A stretch of DNA of 64,000 nt from Mucilaginibacter paludis DSM 18603. Its GTDB lineage: Bacteria > Bacteroidota > Bacteroidia > Sphingobacteriales > Sphingobacteriaceae. This document shows positions 1 to 8,254 of the stretch, piece by piece. The notes under the pieces were generated by a model. That model ran no database searches. It saw only the letters and a program-made list of their open reading frames with translations, and had not been told where the DNA came from. Within the stretch, counting starts at the first letter, position 1; each line of letters opens with the position of its first letter. The DNA lies in assembly GCF_000166195.2 (NCBI RefSeq), contig NZ_CM001403.1, positions 4,482,432 to 4,546,431 on the forward strand, written 5' to 3'. Both the position numbers and the translations under genes were made by a program.

Positions 1-2
1 CA

Positions 3-128
3 TCGGGCTCCGCTACAATCAGTGTGTCTAATGCTGCCGACGTTGGCGCCCGGGTAGTTGTAGGCGGTGATAAAACATCCGCTTATAAAATGAAGCTAAA
101 CATCATCTATAACAAAGTATCAAAATAA
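3..128 (+). CDS. C-terminal end of a gene cut by the window edge (possibly DUF4270 family)
   Basis: An open frame enters from the left edge and stops at 126-128. The visible 41 residues alternate polar and hydrophobic residues, with a glycine pair and the ending KLNIIYNKVSK, which suggests a beta-strand-rich secreted or lipoprotein C-terminus. From memory, a DUF4270 lipoprotein gene often precedes glmS in this family of bacteria and ends in a similar way. That identity is an inference. It is followed by a strong terminator, so glmS probably has its own promoter. Confidence 0.45.
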   Translation, partial: SGSATISVSNAADVGARVVVGGDKTSAYKMKLNIIYNKVSK

Positions 129-176
129 AGATAGTAGTTAGTATCATCATAAATTATTCGTCTTAATTAAGATATT

Positions 177-217
177 AGCACCACTTTTGTGTCCAACAAA
201 AGCGGTGCTTTTTTTTT
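177..217 (+). terminator. Rho-independent terminator of the upstream gene
   Basis: Arms AGCACCACTTTTGT and ACAAAAGCGGTGCT pair with one mismatch around a 5-base loop and are followed by a run of nine T. It closes the upstream gene 22 bp before glmS. Confidence 0.9.
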
Positions 218-238
218 ATTTATTATAAAAATATTTCT

Positions 239-2074
239 ATGTGCGGAATTGTAGGTTATATAGGTTACAGGGATGCTTATCCTATTGTAATAAAAGGACT
301 TCACAGGTTGGAGTACCGGGGGTACGACAGTGCCGGCGTTGCGCTGTTTGATACCGATTTAAAGGTTTACAAAAAAGCCGGTAAAGTTAGTGATCTTGAA
401 AACTTTGTTAAAGACATTGATTTAAAAGGCAGGATAGGCATGGGCCACACGCGCTGGGCTACACACGGCGCCCCGAGCGACCGTAACTCGCACCCGCATT
501 CATCCGGCGATCGTAAATTGACTATTATACATAATGGCATTATTGAGAACTACGCCGTAATAAAGGAGGCTTTAATAGCCGGCGGCCATGTGTTTAAAAG
601 CGATACCGATACCGAAGTGTTGGTTCACCTGATTGAAAACATCCAAAATGAAACAGGCCTGGACCTGCGCGAAGCTGTACGTGTTGCACTTAACAAAGTT
701 GTTGGTGCTTACGCCATAGTAATTATGAGCAGCGATGAACCAGATCAGCTAATAGCGGCGCGCAAAGGCAGCCCGTTGGTGATTGGGGTTGGTAAAGGCG
801 AATACTTTGTAGCATCGGACGCTACACCGATAGTTGAGTATACCCGGAATGTGATCTATTTAAATGATAACGAAATAGCTTATATCCGCAAAGACGATCT
901 GCTGGTTAAGAATATCGACAATACGATTCAAACGCCGTATATCCATGAGCTTGATATCAAGCTGGAAATGCTGGAGAAAGGCGGTTATGATCATTTTATG
1001 CTCAAAGAGATCTATGAGCAACCCCGTTCCATACGCGATTGTTTAAGAGGTAGGATATACCCCAAAACAGGTAAAGTACAGCTTGGCGGTATTAAAGAAT
1101 ATACCGAGAAGTTAAAAAACATTGACCGTATTATCATTGTGGCCTGCGGAACATCATGGCATGCCGGGCTGGTTGGCGAATACCTGATTGAGGAGTATGC
1201 ACGCATACCTGTTGAAGTAGAATATGCATCCGAATTTAGGTATCGCAACCCCATAATAACCGAAAAAGACCTGGTGATAGCCATATCGCAATCCGGCGAA
1301 ACCGCGGATACGATGGCCGCTATTGAACTGGCTAAAGAAAAAGGAGCAACCATTTTCGGAGTATGTAATGTGGTAGGTGCCTCTATACCAAGGGCCAGCC
1401 ACGCGGGTGTTTATACCCATGCGGGCCCCGAAATCGGTGTGGCCTCTACCAAAGCCTTCACTGCCCAAGTTACAGCGCTTACCCTGATTGCATTTTATGC
1501 CGCCCAGCAACGCGGTGCAATTACGCAAAGCAAACTGATTGAGTATCTTACTGAACTAAACGAAATACCTGAGCTGGTTGAACGCGCTTTGGAGTGCAAT
1601 GAGCAAGTTAAAAGCATAGCCGAAAAGTTTAAAGATAGCAACAATTGCTTGTTTTTAGGCCGCGGAAGCTCGTTCCCTGTTGCCTTGGAAGGTGCCCTGA
1701 AGCTGAAGGAAATCTCGTATATCCACGCAGAAGGTTACCCGGCTGCCGAGATGAAGCATGGCCCTATCGCCCTGATTGACGAGGAAATGCCGGTTGTGTT
1801 TATCGCCACCAAAAATTCCTCATACGAAAAAGTGGTGAGCAACATCCAGGAAGTAAAGGCGCGCAAAGGTAAGGTAATTGCCATTGTATCAGAGGGTGAC
1901 ATAGATGTAAAAGAAATGGCTGATTATGTGATCGAGATTCCACAAACCAATGAAGCCTTTGTTCCATTGATTGCCACTATACCATTACAATTATTGGCCT
2001 ACCATATTGCAGTTATGCGTAATTGCAATGTAGATCAGCCTCGTAACCTGGCCAAATCGGTTACGGTTGAGTAA
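239..2074 (+). CDS. glmS: Glutamine--fructose-6-phosphate aminotransferase (isomerizing)
   Basis: Makes glucosamine-6-phosphate from fructose-6-phosphate and glutamine, the first step toward UDP-GlcNAc for peptidoglycan and LPS; cytoplasmic. The 611 residues match the usual family length. The protein starts MCGIVGYIG, so Cys2 becomes the N-terminal nucleophile of the class II glutamine amidotransferase domain. The signatures HTRWATHG and HNGIIEN follow in the first 110 residues. Two SIS sugar-isomerase domains follow, with CGTSWHAG and SQSGETADT in the first and GRGSSFPVALEGALKLKE in the second. The C-terminus ends LAKSVTVE as is typical of GlmS. The start is fixed by the catalytic Cys. It stands alone between a terminator and a toxin-antitoxin remnant. 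Confidence 0.98.
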   Translation: MCGIVGYIGYRDAYPIVIKGLHRLEYRGYDSAGVALFDTDLKVYKKAGKVSDLENFVKDIDLKGRIGMGHTRWATHGAPSDRNSHPHSSGDRKLTIIHNGIIENYAVIKEALIAGGHVFKSDTDTEVLVHLIENIQNETGLDLREAVRVALNKVVGAYAIVIMSSDEPDQLIAARKGSPLVIGVGKGEYFVASDATPIVEYTRNVIYLNDNEIAYIRKDDLLVKNIDNTIQTPYIHELDIKLEMLEKGGYDHFMLKEIYEQPRSIRDCLRGRIYPKTGKVQLGGIKEYTEKLKNIDRIIIVACGTSWHAGLVGEYLIEEYARIPVEVEYASEFRYRNPIITEKDLVIAISQSGETADTMAAIELAKEKGATIFGVCNVVGASIPRASHAGVYTHAGPEIGVASTKAFTAQVTALTLIAFYAAQQRGAITQSKLIEYLTELNEIPELVERALECNEQVKSIAEKFKDSNNCLFLGRGSSFPVALEGALKLKEISYIHAEGYPAAEMKHGPIALIDEEMPVVFIATKNSSYEKVVSNIQEVKARKGKVIAIVSEGDIDVKEMADYVIEIPQTNEAFVPLIATIPLQLLAYHIAVMRNCNVDQPRNLAKSVTVE

Positions 2075-2078
2075 TATG

Positions 2079-2151
2079 AAGATGTGAGGTGACAGATTTG
2101 AGATAGGGGCGGATGCTTTTTAGGCCTGCTTCTGTTTCAAATCTACATCTT
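2079..2151. repeat. Imperfect interrupted inverted repeat after glmS
   Basis: AAGATGT plus AGATTTGA at 2079-2101 are mirrored by TCAAATCT plus ACATCTT at 2137-2151. There is no T run after it, so it is a weak candidate for a glmS terminator. Confidence 0.3.
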
Positions 2152-2239
2152 GAAATCCGTCTGTTAATTTAGGCATACATAATCCTCATGCACATAGTAC
2201 CTTCAAACAGCAGGTAGGCGATATTAAAAAGGAAGAAAA

Positions 2240-2564
2240 TTAATCGTCGATAAACTTAAGTAACTCGTTTAACTCTTTGTTTGAAATATTTTCCTGCTCA
2301 CTCTTGTCAAAAATATTTAACAAAAAAACCGTTTCCCTGGTGTATTTAAAGTAGGTAATCACCCTCGACCCGACTTCCCCTTCCCTTTGCTCGTAATTGA
2401 CATCCGAATTTTATAGCATCCGTTACCTAATGGGATGCCTTGAGTAGGATCTTGTTTTAATGACTCTAAAAGCAATGAAAAATCCGACTTAATTGAAGGA
2501 TCTTTTTGGCAAGTCGTTTTAGCTCCTTTTCAAATTTAGGTATAAATTTAACACTATAGCTCAT
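2240..2564 (-). pseudogene. RelE/ParE-type toxin, broken by two frameshifts
   Basis: Reading the minus strand from the ATG at 2564, the first frame gives MSYSVKFIPKFEKELKRLAK and then stops early. Adding one base in the A tract at about 2505-2509 restores DPSIKSDFSLLLESLKQDP, GIPLGNGCYKIRMSITSKGK and GKSG. A second shift near 2366-2372 restores RVITYFKYTRETVFLLNIF and an ending NELLKFIDD before the stop at 2240. The order of blocks (KFEKELKRLAKK, P-LGNG-YKIR, SKGKGKSG-RVITY) is that of RelE/ParE-like mRNA interferases. Start and antitoxin stop overlap by 11 bp, as expected for a translationally coupled pair. Both lesions are short (one base, and one or four bases), so either recent decay or two sequencing errors would explain them. 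Confidence 0.8.
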
Positions 2565-2760
2565 TTAATAGTTCGTCAGCATCTCTGGCTTCCAGCTTAC
2601 CAGCCAATACCAGGTTCAGCTCTTCTACGGATTCCTTGATATCTTCCAATACTTTAGCCTTATAAGGCGTCAGCGGCTTAGTCTTTACGTACGGCAGGTC
2701 ATTCAGCAAAGCCATTAGCATTTCTGCCTTGCTTTCTTTAACTTCCACTACAAATCTCAT
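2554..2760 (-). CDS. Antitoxin of a RelE/ParE-type toxin-antitoxin pair
   Basis: A 68-residue acidic, helix-rich protein. The N-terminus MRFVVEVKESKAEML is followed by a linker with LTPYKAKVLEDIKESVEELN and the C-terminal tail ARDADELLNEL, which resembles toxin-wrapping antitoxin tails. No clear DNA-binding domain can be recognised. It overlaps the start of the broken toxin by 11 bp, the usual antitoxin-first order. The frame is intact although its toxin is not. The role is assigned mostly from position and size. Confidence 0.7.
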   Translation of the reverse strand: MRFVVEVKESKAEMLMALLNDLPYVKTKPLTPYKAKVLEDIKESVEELNLVLAGKLEARDADELLNEL

Positions 2761-2940
2761 ATATCAAATTTAAAAAATATTTTCAAATAAACATTGCGTC
2801 TATTTATAAGGTGGGCTATTAAATCCATTCCAGGTTCTTAGCATCCTGTGACAATAAACGGGGAATCGGATTCAAGTAATGAACGGCTGGCTAAAGGCAA
2901 CACCGTATATGTAATGTGATATCCAAATCATTTTAAAAAA

Positions 2941-2965
2941 GTAAGTCGGCCATTGGCCGCCTTAC
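2941..2965 (-). terminator. Minus-strand hairpin with T tract, second terminator downstream of katA
   Basis: The hairpin TAAGTCGGCC/GGCCGCCTTA has one internal mismatch and is followed on the minus strand by six T. It lies about 145 bp beyond the katA terminator and has a related stem sequence. No gene was found between the two. Confidence 0.6.
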
Positions 2966-3108
2966 ACGCTATGACATGCTAACTTTACAATAGAAGGTCG
3001 CCGCTGATCTGGCACCCGCAAAGGTTCCCTCGTACCTCGGCATGACAGGTTGGTGTGATGGCTTGAAGAAGCTGCGGTCTGCATGTTCCAATAACCAAAT
3101 TTCACAAA
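2966..3108. other. Gene-free segment between two minus-strand terminators
   Basis: There is no ORF with coding character. It contains a stretch (about 3028-3055) of the type CTCGTACCTCGGCATGACAG, which resembles intergenic repeats I associate with this bacterial family. That resemblance is from memory and untested. Confidence 0.4.
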
Positions 3109-3133
3109 ATAAGGCGGCTAATAGCCGCCTTAT
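3109..3133 (-). terminator. katA terminator
   Basis: The perfect stem ATAAGGCGGCT/AGCCGCCTTAT has a 3-base loop. On the minus strand the stem runs into TTATTTTG. It lies 29 bp after the katA stop. Confidence 0.85.
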
Positions 3134-3161
3134 AAGTTATAAGCAATAAATCGCTAACACC

Positions 3162-4661
3162 TTAAACTTGCACCGGCATATGCTTCATTGTTTCCTGCAG
3201 GTTTAAATTTAGCCCCTGCGCTATAGCCATTCCTAAATTCATATCGGCCCTAAACCAGTGGCAAAGCTGGCGGTTTACAATAATTTCCTTCTTAGGGCCA
3301 TCAATACCGCTCATTGAGTTAACAATGTTTTTAATCAGATCCTGTTTGGCTGTTTCGCTCATTAACCTGTACAGGTTTCCGGGTTGAGTATAATGGTCGT
3401 TTTCTCCTTCGGCATTGCGGTCGTACCAGTCGGCCACCTGGTTGCGCAGGTCCCAGGCGGGTTCTTTATATGCTGGGTCGGCAACAATGTCATCGAAACT
3501 ATTAGGGAAGTAATTTGGGCTGGAGCCATGGTTGCCATCTATCCGCATTTGCCCGTCGCGCTGATAATTGTTCACCATAAAAGGGCAACGATTTACAGGG
3601 ATCTGCTCGTAGTTGCCACCTAAGCGGTAACGGTGCGCATCAGGGTATGACAGTAATCGCCCCTGCAACATCTTATCAGGCGAATAGCTGATGCCATCAA
3701 CCACATGGGCCGGGGCAAAGGCTGCTTGCTCAACATGCGCAAAATAATTATCCGGATTTTCGTTCAGTTCCAGTACGCCCACATCAATTAACGGAAAATC
3801 GGCATGCGGCCAAACTTTGGTAAGATCGAATGGGTTGAATTTGTAGTTGCGGGCTTCTTCCTCGGTCATGATCTGAATTTTCAGGCTCCATTTAGGGAAA
3901 TCGCCATTATCAATGGATGTTAACAGATCGTGCTGCGCAAAATCAGGTGCTTTACCACGCATTACGCCTGCCTCTTCGTCCGTAAAGTTTTTAATTCCCT
4001 GTTGGGTTTTAAAGTGGAACTTTACCCAGTAGCGCTCATTATCAGCGTTGATGAACGAAAACGTATGGCTGCCGAAGCCATCCATGTGGCGGTATCCGTA
4101 GGGTGTGCCCCTGTCGGACATTAGAATGGTAACCTGGTGTAAACTCTCAGGATTTAACGACCAGAAGTCCCACATCATGGTTGCGCTCTTGCAATTGGTA
4201 TAAGGGTCGCGTTTTTGGGTATGGATAAAATCGCCAAACTTTTTAGGATCCTTCACAAAAAACACCGGCGTGTTATTCCCAACAAGATCCCAATTACCCT
4301 CTTCGGTATAAAATTTAATGGCAAAGCCCCGTGGATCCCGCTCGGTATCGGCCGAACCCTTTTCGCCACCAACGGTCGAAAACCTTAAAAACACTTTGGT
4401 TTGCTTGCCTATGGTGTTAAATATTTTAGCCCGGGTATACTTAGTAATATCATGCGTAACGGTGAAGGTGCCATAGGCTCCCGATCCCTTGGCGTGCACA
4501 ACACGCTCGGGGATACGCTCACGGTTAAAATGAGCCATTTTTTCGTGCAGGATAAAATCCTGAAGCAAAATGGGGCCGCGCGGACCAATAGTCATTGAAT
4601 TTTCATTCTCTGCATAAGGGATACCCGCAGCTGTGGTCAGTTTTTTCTTTTGATCGTCCAT
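3162..4661 (-). CDS. katA: Heme catalase, small-subunit (clade 3) type
   Basis: Decomposes hydrogen peroxide to water and oxygen; cytoplasmic heme enzyme. The 499 residues fit the small-subunit monofunctional catalases. Catalytic His56 lies in RVVHAKGSGAYGTF, the distal Asn in DLVGNNTPVFF (129-130), and the proximal heme ligand Tyr338 in RLLSYPDAHRYRLG. The conserved block FLRFSTVGGEKGSADTERDP is at 91-110. There is no signal peptide. It is divergent from oxyR with 94 bp between the two ATGs, and that space contains an OxyR-type operator. Peroxide induction through OxyR is therefore likely, by inference from context. It has its own terminator, so it is monocistronic. Confidence 0.97.
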   Translation of the reverse strand: MDDQKKKLTTAAGIPYAENENSMTIGPRGPILLQDFILHEKMAHFNRERIPERVVHAKGSGAYGTFTVTHDITKYTRAKIFNTIGKQTKVFLRFSTVGGEKGSADTERDPRGFAIKFYTEEGNWDLVGNNTPVFFVKDPKKFGDFIHTQKRDPYTNCKSATMMWDFWSLNPESLHQVTILMSDRGTPYGYRHMDGFGSHTFSFINADNERYWVKFHFKTQQGIKNFTDEEAGVMRGKAPDFAQHDLLTSIDNGDFPKWSLKIQIMTEEEARNYKFNPFDLTKVWPHADFPLIDVGVLELNENPDNYFAHVEQAAFAPAHVVDGISYSPDKMLQGRLLSYPDAHRYRLGGNYEQIPVNRCPFMVNNYQRDGQMRIDGNHGSSPNYFPNSFDDIVADPAYKEPAWDLRNQVADWYDRNAEGENDHYTQPGNLYRLMSETAKQDLIKNIVNSMSGIDGPKKEIIVNRQLCHWFRADMNLGMAIAQGLNLNLQETMKHMPVQV

Positions 4662-4705
4662 AACAGGAGGTTTTAGTTTATATCAAATCTGGCAATAATT
4701 AATTT

Positions 4706-4720
4706 ATAGAAAAAATCAAT
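4706..4720. promoter_or_regulatory. Possible second, weaker OxyR half-operator
   Basis: ATAGAAAAAATCAAT matches ATAGnTnnnAnCTAT with two mismatches and lies 30 bp from the perfect site. The 30-bp spacing is not the 22-bp tandem spacing of Escherichia coli sites, so this is tentative. Confidence 0.3.
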
Positions 4721-4726
4721 AATTAT

Positions 4727-4734
4727 TATATTTG
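4727..4734 (+). promoter_or_regulatory. Predicted -7 box of oxyR
   Basis: TATATTTG matches the Bacteroidota -7 consensus TAnnTTTG. It lies 21 bp before the oxyR ATG, so the transcript would start at about 4740, inside the OxyR operator. No good -33 TTTG is visible. Confidence 0.5.
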
Positions 4735-4735
4735 T

Positions 4736-4750
4736 ATAGATTTTATCTAT
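4736..4750. promoter_or_regulatory. OxyR-type operator between katA and oxyR
   Basis: ATAGATTTTATCTAT matches the known OxyR half-operator ATAGnTnnnAnCTAT at every specified base and forms a perfect interrupted palindrome (7-bp arms over 4735-4751). It ends 5 bp before the oxyR ATG and overlaps the predicted oxyR start site, which suggests autoregulation as well as katA control. Confidence 0.75.
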
Positions 4751-4755
4751 ATTTT

Positions 4756-5694
4756 ATGACATTAGTACAACTGGAATATATTGTAGCGCTTGATAGCTAC
4801 CGGAGTTTTGTAACAGCTGCCGAAAAATGCTTTGTTACCCAGCCAACACTGAGCATGCAAGTGCAAAAATTGGAAGACACATTGGGTGTAAAGATATTTG
4901 ACCGAAGTAAGCAGCCCGTTGTACCTACTGAAATCGGTATCGAGATTATTGAGCAAGCCAGGATATTATTAGGCGAGAGCCAAAAAATAAAGGAAATTAT
5001 TAGCGACAGGCAAAAGGATTTATCCGGCGAATTAAAGATTGGCATTATCCCTACCATTTCTCCTTATTTATTGCCAAGGATAATTAACCGCTTTATTGAA
5101 AAATACCCTCAGGTTAAACTGATAGTTTGGGAACAGACTACCGAGCAGATTATCCAACAGGTAAAATTAGGGATGATTGATTGTGGCTTACTGTCGACAC
5201 CTTTGCATGAGGCCTCGTTATTGGAGATACCGGTTTTTTATGAAAACTTTGTGGCCTACGCCTCAAAAACCAGCCGCCTGTTTAAAAAGAAAAGCATCAG
5301 TCCGGATGATATTGATATGGAAGAGATCTGGGTACTGAACGAAGGGCATTGCATGCGCGAGCAGGTGCTTAATATTTGTCAGCGCAGGCGCTCAACCAAA
5401 GGCTTTCAACATTTTGAATACAATACCGGCAGTGTTGAAACATTGAAACGGATGGTTGATCAGAATAGCGGAGCAACAATATTGCCCGAGTTGGCGCTAT
5501 CTGACCTGAGCGAAAAACAACTCGATAAAGTGCGTTATTTTAAATCGCCGGAACCGGTGCGGGAGGTGAGTATCATTATCCAAAAAAATTATTTAAAACG
5601 CCGGATGATTGAGGCACTGAAAACTGAAATATTGGAGTTTGTACCCAAACGCATGCGCAGCAGGAAAAAGAAAGAGGTGATGGAGATCCAATAA
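4756..5694 (+). CDS. oxyR: Hydrogen peroxide-sensing LysR-type regulator OxyR
   Basis: A transcription factor that activates antioxidant genes when oxidised by peroxide. The ATG at 4756 gives 312 residues (MTLVQLEYIVALDSYRSF); an upstream TTG in frame would lie inside the operator and is not chosen. The N-terminal winged helix-turn-helix is at 1-60 (TAAEKCFVTQPTLSMQVQKL), and a LysR substrate-binding domain follows. The redox cysteines fall at 199 and 208 (NEGHCMREQVLNIC), the same numbers as in Escherichia coli OxyR, and the surrounding GHC-R-Q pattern is also kept. It is divergent from katA. The C-terminus is basic (RMRSRKKK). Confidence 0.95.
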   Translation: MTLVQLEYIVALDSYRSFVTAAEKCFVTQPTLSMQVQKLEDTLGVKIFDRSKQPVVPTEIGIEIIEQARILLGESQKIKEIISDRQKDLSGELKIGIIPTISPYLLPRIINRFIEKYPQVKLIVWEQTTEQIIQQVKLGMIDCGLLSTPLHEASLLEIPVFYENFVAYASKTSRLFKKKSISPDDIDMEEIWVLNEGHCMREQVLNICQRRRSTKGFQHFEYNTGSVETLKRMVDQNSGATILPELALSDLSEKQLDKVRYFKSPEPVREVSIIIQKNYLKRRMIEALKTEILEFVPKRMRSRKKKEVMEIQ

Positions 5695-5702
5695 ATCACC
5701 GC

Positions 5703-5724
5703 TATTTAGACTAATTACAAATAA
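5703..5724. promoter_or_regulatory. Iron-type palindromic operator, distal copy, TonB receptor 1
   Basis: An imperfect palindrome with TATTT and AAATA arms around the core TTTAGACTAATT. Its sequence is almost identical to the reverse complement of the operator in front of the second TonB receptor at 44391-44413. Confidence 0.6.
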
Positions 5725-5749
5725 TTTCGGCAAGAATGGTTTGCTTTAC

Positions 5750-5757
5750 TATTTTTG
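5750..5757 (+). promoter_or_regulatory. Predicted -7 box of TonB receptor 1
   Basis: TATTTTTG matches TAnnTTTG. It lies 5 bp before the proximal operator and 27 bp before the ATG. The same geometry recurs at the second receptor gene. Confidence 0.55.
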
Positions 5758-5762
5758 CGCTG

Positions 5763-5784
5763 TTTATAATCGGTCTAAATAAAT
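5763..5784. promoter_or_regulatory. Iron-type operator, proximal copy, TonB receptor 1
   Basis: TTTATAATCGG followed by TCTAAATAAAT ends directly at the ATG. It aligns with the operator before the second receptor (TTTAAAATTAG, TCTAAATAAAT) with few differences. Its position over the predicted transcription start suggests repression. Confidence 0.55.
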
Positions 5785-8229
5785 ATGAAAAAACAACAAC
5801 CCAAAACTCATCTCAGTTACTACAGCTTATTATTATCATTTTTTCTGATGTTTGTCTCATTTTTAACGCTTGCCCAGTCACCATCGCGCGGCGTTATCAA
5901 AGGAAAAATTGTAACAAGCAATAACCAACCCGTGGATAATGTAAGCGTAGTGTTAAAGGACACTCGCTATGGTACCCTATCAGACGAAGATGGAAACTAT
6001 GCTTTCAAGGTACCCGCCGGAACGTACACCATTGTGATATCGCATGTTGGCGCCCAAACCGAAGTGAAGCAGGTTAGCGTACAGGTAGGGCAAACCACCA
6101 AAATGGAGCCCTGGATATATCGTATATCTGCAAGCGCGCTGGGCGAAGTTACCGTTAGCGAAAACAAAACAAACCCGTTTGCAAAAAAGCAAAGTAGTTA
6201 TGTTGCCAAAATGCCACTCAATAATTTAGAAAACCCACAGGTTTACACTACTATTTCTAAAGAATTATTAACTGAACAAATTAATACAAATTTTAATGAT
6301 GCCTTAAAAAATACCTCTGGACTGGATAAACTTTGGACATCAACCGGTCGTTCGGGCGATGGAGCAGCTTACTACTCACTGCGTGGTTTTACCATACAGC
6401 CTACCTTAATTAATGGTATAGCCGGCTTAACCAACGGCGACCTTGATCCTGTTAACATTGAAAGGATCGAAGTGATCAAAGGCCCATCCGGCGCCTTATT
6501 TGGTGGCGCACTTACTAATTTTGGCGGCTTAATAAACGTTATTACAAAACGCCCTATTGATACCGTAGGCGGACAGATAGGTTATTCTACCGGTAATTTT
6601 AGCTTGAGCCGCCTAACCGCTGATATATATAGCCCTATTAATAAAGACAAGACGCTTTTGGCCCGCGTTAACGCCGCTTATCATTACCAAAATAGTTTTC
6701 AGGATGCAGGCTTCAGGAGATCGTTCTTCATAGCTCCATCATTAGAATATCGCGCCAGCGACAGATTGAAATTAAATTTAGATGCCGAGTTTTACAGTTA
6801 CGAGGGCACTAACCCTTTAATGGTGTTTTTAAACCGTAGCCGACAGTTGATAGCCCGCACACCGGATGAACTTAATTTTGATTTTAAACGATCTTATACA
6901 AGTAATGATCTTACCTTAAAAACGCCTACTACCAATGTACGTGGTTTAGCTACTTATAAATTGTCAGATCAATGGACATCGCAAACCAGCTTTTCCAGCA
7001 GTAACCGAAAATCTGATGGTTATTACCAATATATTATGTACATCGGCGCGAGCGATACTTTACTAAACAGATATGCTTCAATCCTCAACTCAACCAGTAC
7101 ATCTGTTGATGTGCAACAAAATTTTACAGGCGATTTTAAAATAGGCAATATGCGTAACCGCCTCGTAGTGGGCCTGGATTTTCTGAACCAAATTACAGAT
7201 AACGATAATTCGCCATACATTTTGTTTGATCAGGTAAACTCTTCCCGTAATGATTCGCGTTACACAGGCATTAATGCTAACACGCTACTTGCACGCATCG
7301 GTGCATCTACCGCTGCCTACACTAAAAACGAAACAATCAATAATGTTTACAGTATTTACGCTTCGGACGTATTAAACATTACAGAGCAATTACTGGCAAC
7401 AGCAAGCTTACGTGTTGATCGCTTTGATAACAAAGGCACCTATACCATGGCAACCAATGCTACTACAGGTAATTACAATCAAACAGCAGTATCACCAAAA
7501 TTTGGCTTAGTATACCAACTGGTTAAAAATCAGGTTTCTATATTTGGTAACTATATGAATGGTTTCCGAAACGTAGCCCCGGTAACACAACCGCTCGCGG
7601 ATATTTCGGGTGTATTTAAACCACAACAGGCTAATCAAATTGAAGGTGGTATTAAGGTAGATGCTTTTACAAATCATTTATCCTTTACGGCAAGTTATTA
7701 TGATATATCCGTAAACAACATGACCCGTAACGATGTTTTGGTACGATCCGGTCAAAGCTATAATATAACTATACAAGACGGCACACAAAAAAGCAAAGGC
7801 TTTGAGCTTGATTTGATAGCTAACCCCTTTAACGGCTTAAATATAGTAACTGGATACAGCCACAACGATAGCAAAATGACGAAGTCAGATCCGTCTGTAT
7901 TAGACCGAAGACCTGTGAGTGCAGGCCCGGCCAACCTGGTTAATGCGTGGATAAGCTACACCCAGCCCAAAGGTAAATTTAGCGGAGTAGGCATAGGTTT
8001 CGGTGGTAATTACGCGAGTGATAACATCATAACAAATAGCGTTGCCACTGGCGAGTTTACTTTACCAGCCTACACCGTGTTGAATACCACCGCATTTTAT
8101 AATACAAAAAAGTATAGGATAGGGATTAAGGTTGATAACCTAACCGATAAGCAATACTACAAGGGTTGGACAACGATTGAACCACAACAACCCCGTAGTA
8201 TGGTAGCTAATATTACCTATAAGTTTTAA
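5785..8229 (+). CDS. TonB-dependent siderophore-type outer membrane receptor 1
   Basis: Outer membrane beta-barrel that imports a bound ligand, probably a ferric siderophore, using TonB energy. The 814 residues begin with a signal peptide (ending about LAQS, residue 32). A carboxypeptidase-regulatory-like beta domain follows at about 36-110 (GKIVTSNNQPVDNVSVVLKD), then a plug (about 135-260, with VNIERIEVIKGPSGALFGG) and a 22-strand-type barrel. It ends in aromatic YKF, the usual outer membrane targeting end. It is paralogous along its length to the receptor at 44414-46831. The PepSY gene follows at 25 bp, so the two are probably one operon. Iron repression is inferred from the two upstream operators. 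Confidence 0.92.
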   Translation: MKKQQPKTHLSYYSLLLSFFLMFVSFLTLAQSPSRGVIKGKIVTSNNQPVDNVSVVLKDTRYGTLSDEDGNYAFKVPAGTYTIVISHVGAQTEVKQVSVQVGQTTKMEPWIYRISASALGEVTVSENKTNPFAKKQSSYVAKMPLNNLENPQVYTTISKELLTEQINTNFNDALKNTSGLDKLWTSTGRSGDGAAYYSLRGFTIQPTLINGIAGLTNGDLDPVNIERIEVIKGPSGALFGGALTNFGGLINVITKRPIDTVGGQIGYSTGNFSLSRLTADIYSPINKDKTLLARVNAAYHYQNSFQDAGFRRSFFIAPSLEYRASDRLKLNLDAEFYSYEGTNPLMVFLNRSRQLIARTPDELNFDFKRSYTSNDLTLKTPTTNVRGLATYKLSDQWTSQTSFSSSNRKSDGYYQYIMYIGASDTLLNRYASILNSTSTSVDVQQNFTGDFKIGNMRNRLVVGLDFLNQITDNDNSPYILFDQVNSSRNDSRYTGINANTLLARIGASTAAYTKNETINNVYSIYASDVLNITEQLLATASLRVDRFDNKGTYTMATNATTGNYNQTAVSPKFGLVYQLVKNQVSIFGNYMNGFRNVAPVTQPLADISGVFKPQQANQIEGGIKVDAFTNHLSFTASYYDISVNNMTRNDVLVRSGQSYNITIQDGTQKSKGFELDLIANPFNGLNIVTGYSHNDSKMTKSDPSVLDRRPVSAGPANLVNAWISYTQPKGKFSGVGIGFGGNYASDNIITNSVATGEFTLPAYTVLNTTAFYNTKKYRIGIKVDNLTDKQYYKGWTTIEPQQPRSMVANITYKF

Positions 8230-8254
8230 CTAAGATATAGACAACAAAAACGCG

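Noticed and set aside
2861..2923. Short frame ESDSSNERLAKGNTVYVM as a possible gene end
   Set aside because: It is too short, has no start codon in context and no recognisable family.
4732..4755. Earlier TTG start for oxyR
   Set aside because: It would place the perfect OxyR operator inside the gene. The ATG at 4756 gives the cysteines at 199 and 208 as in the family.
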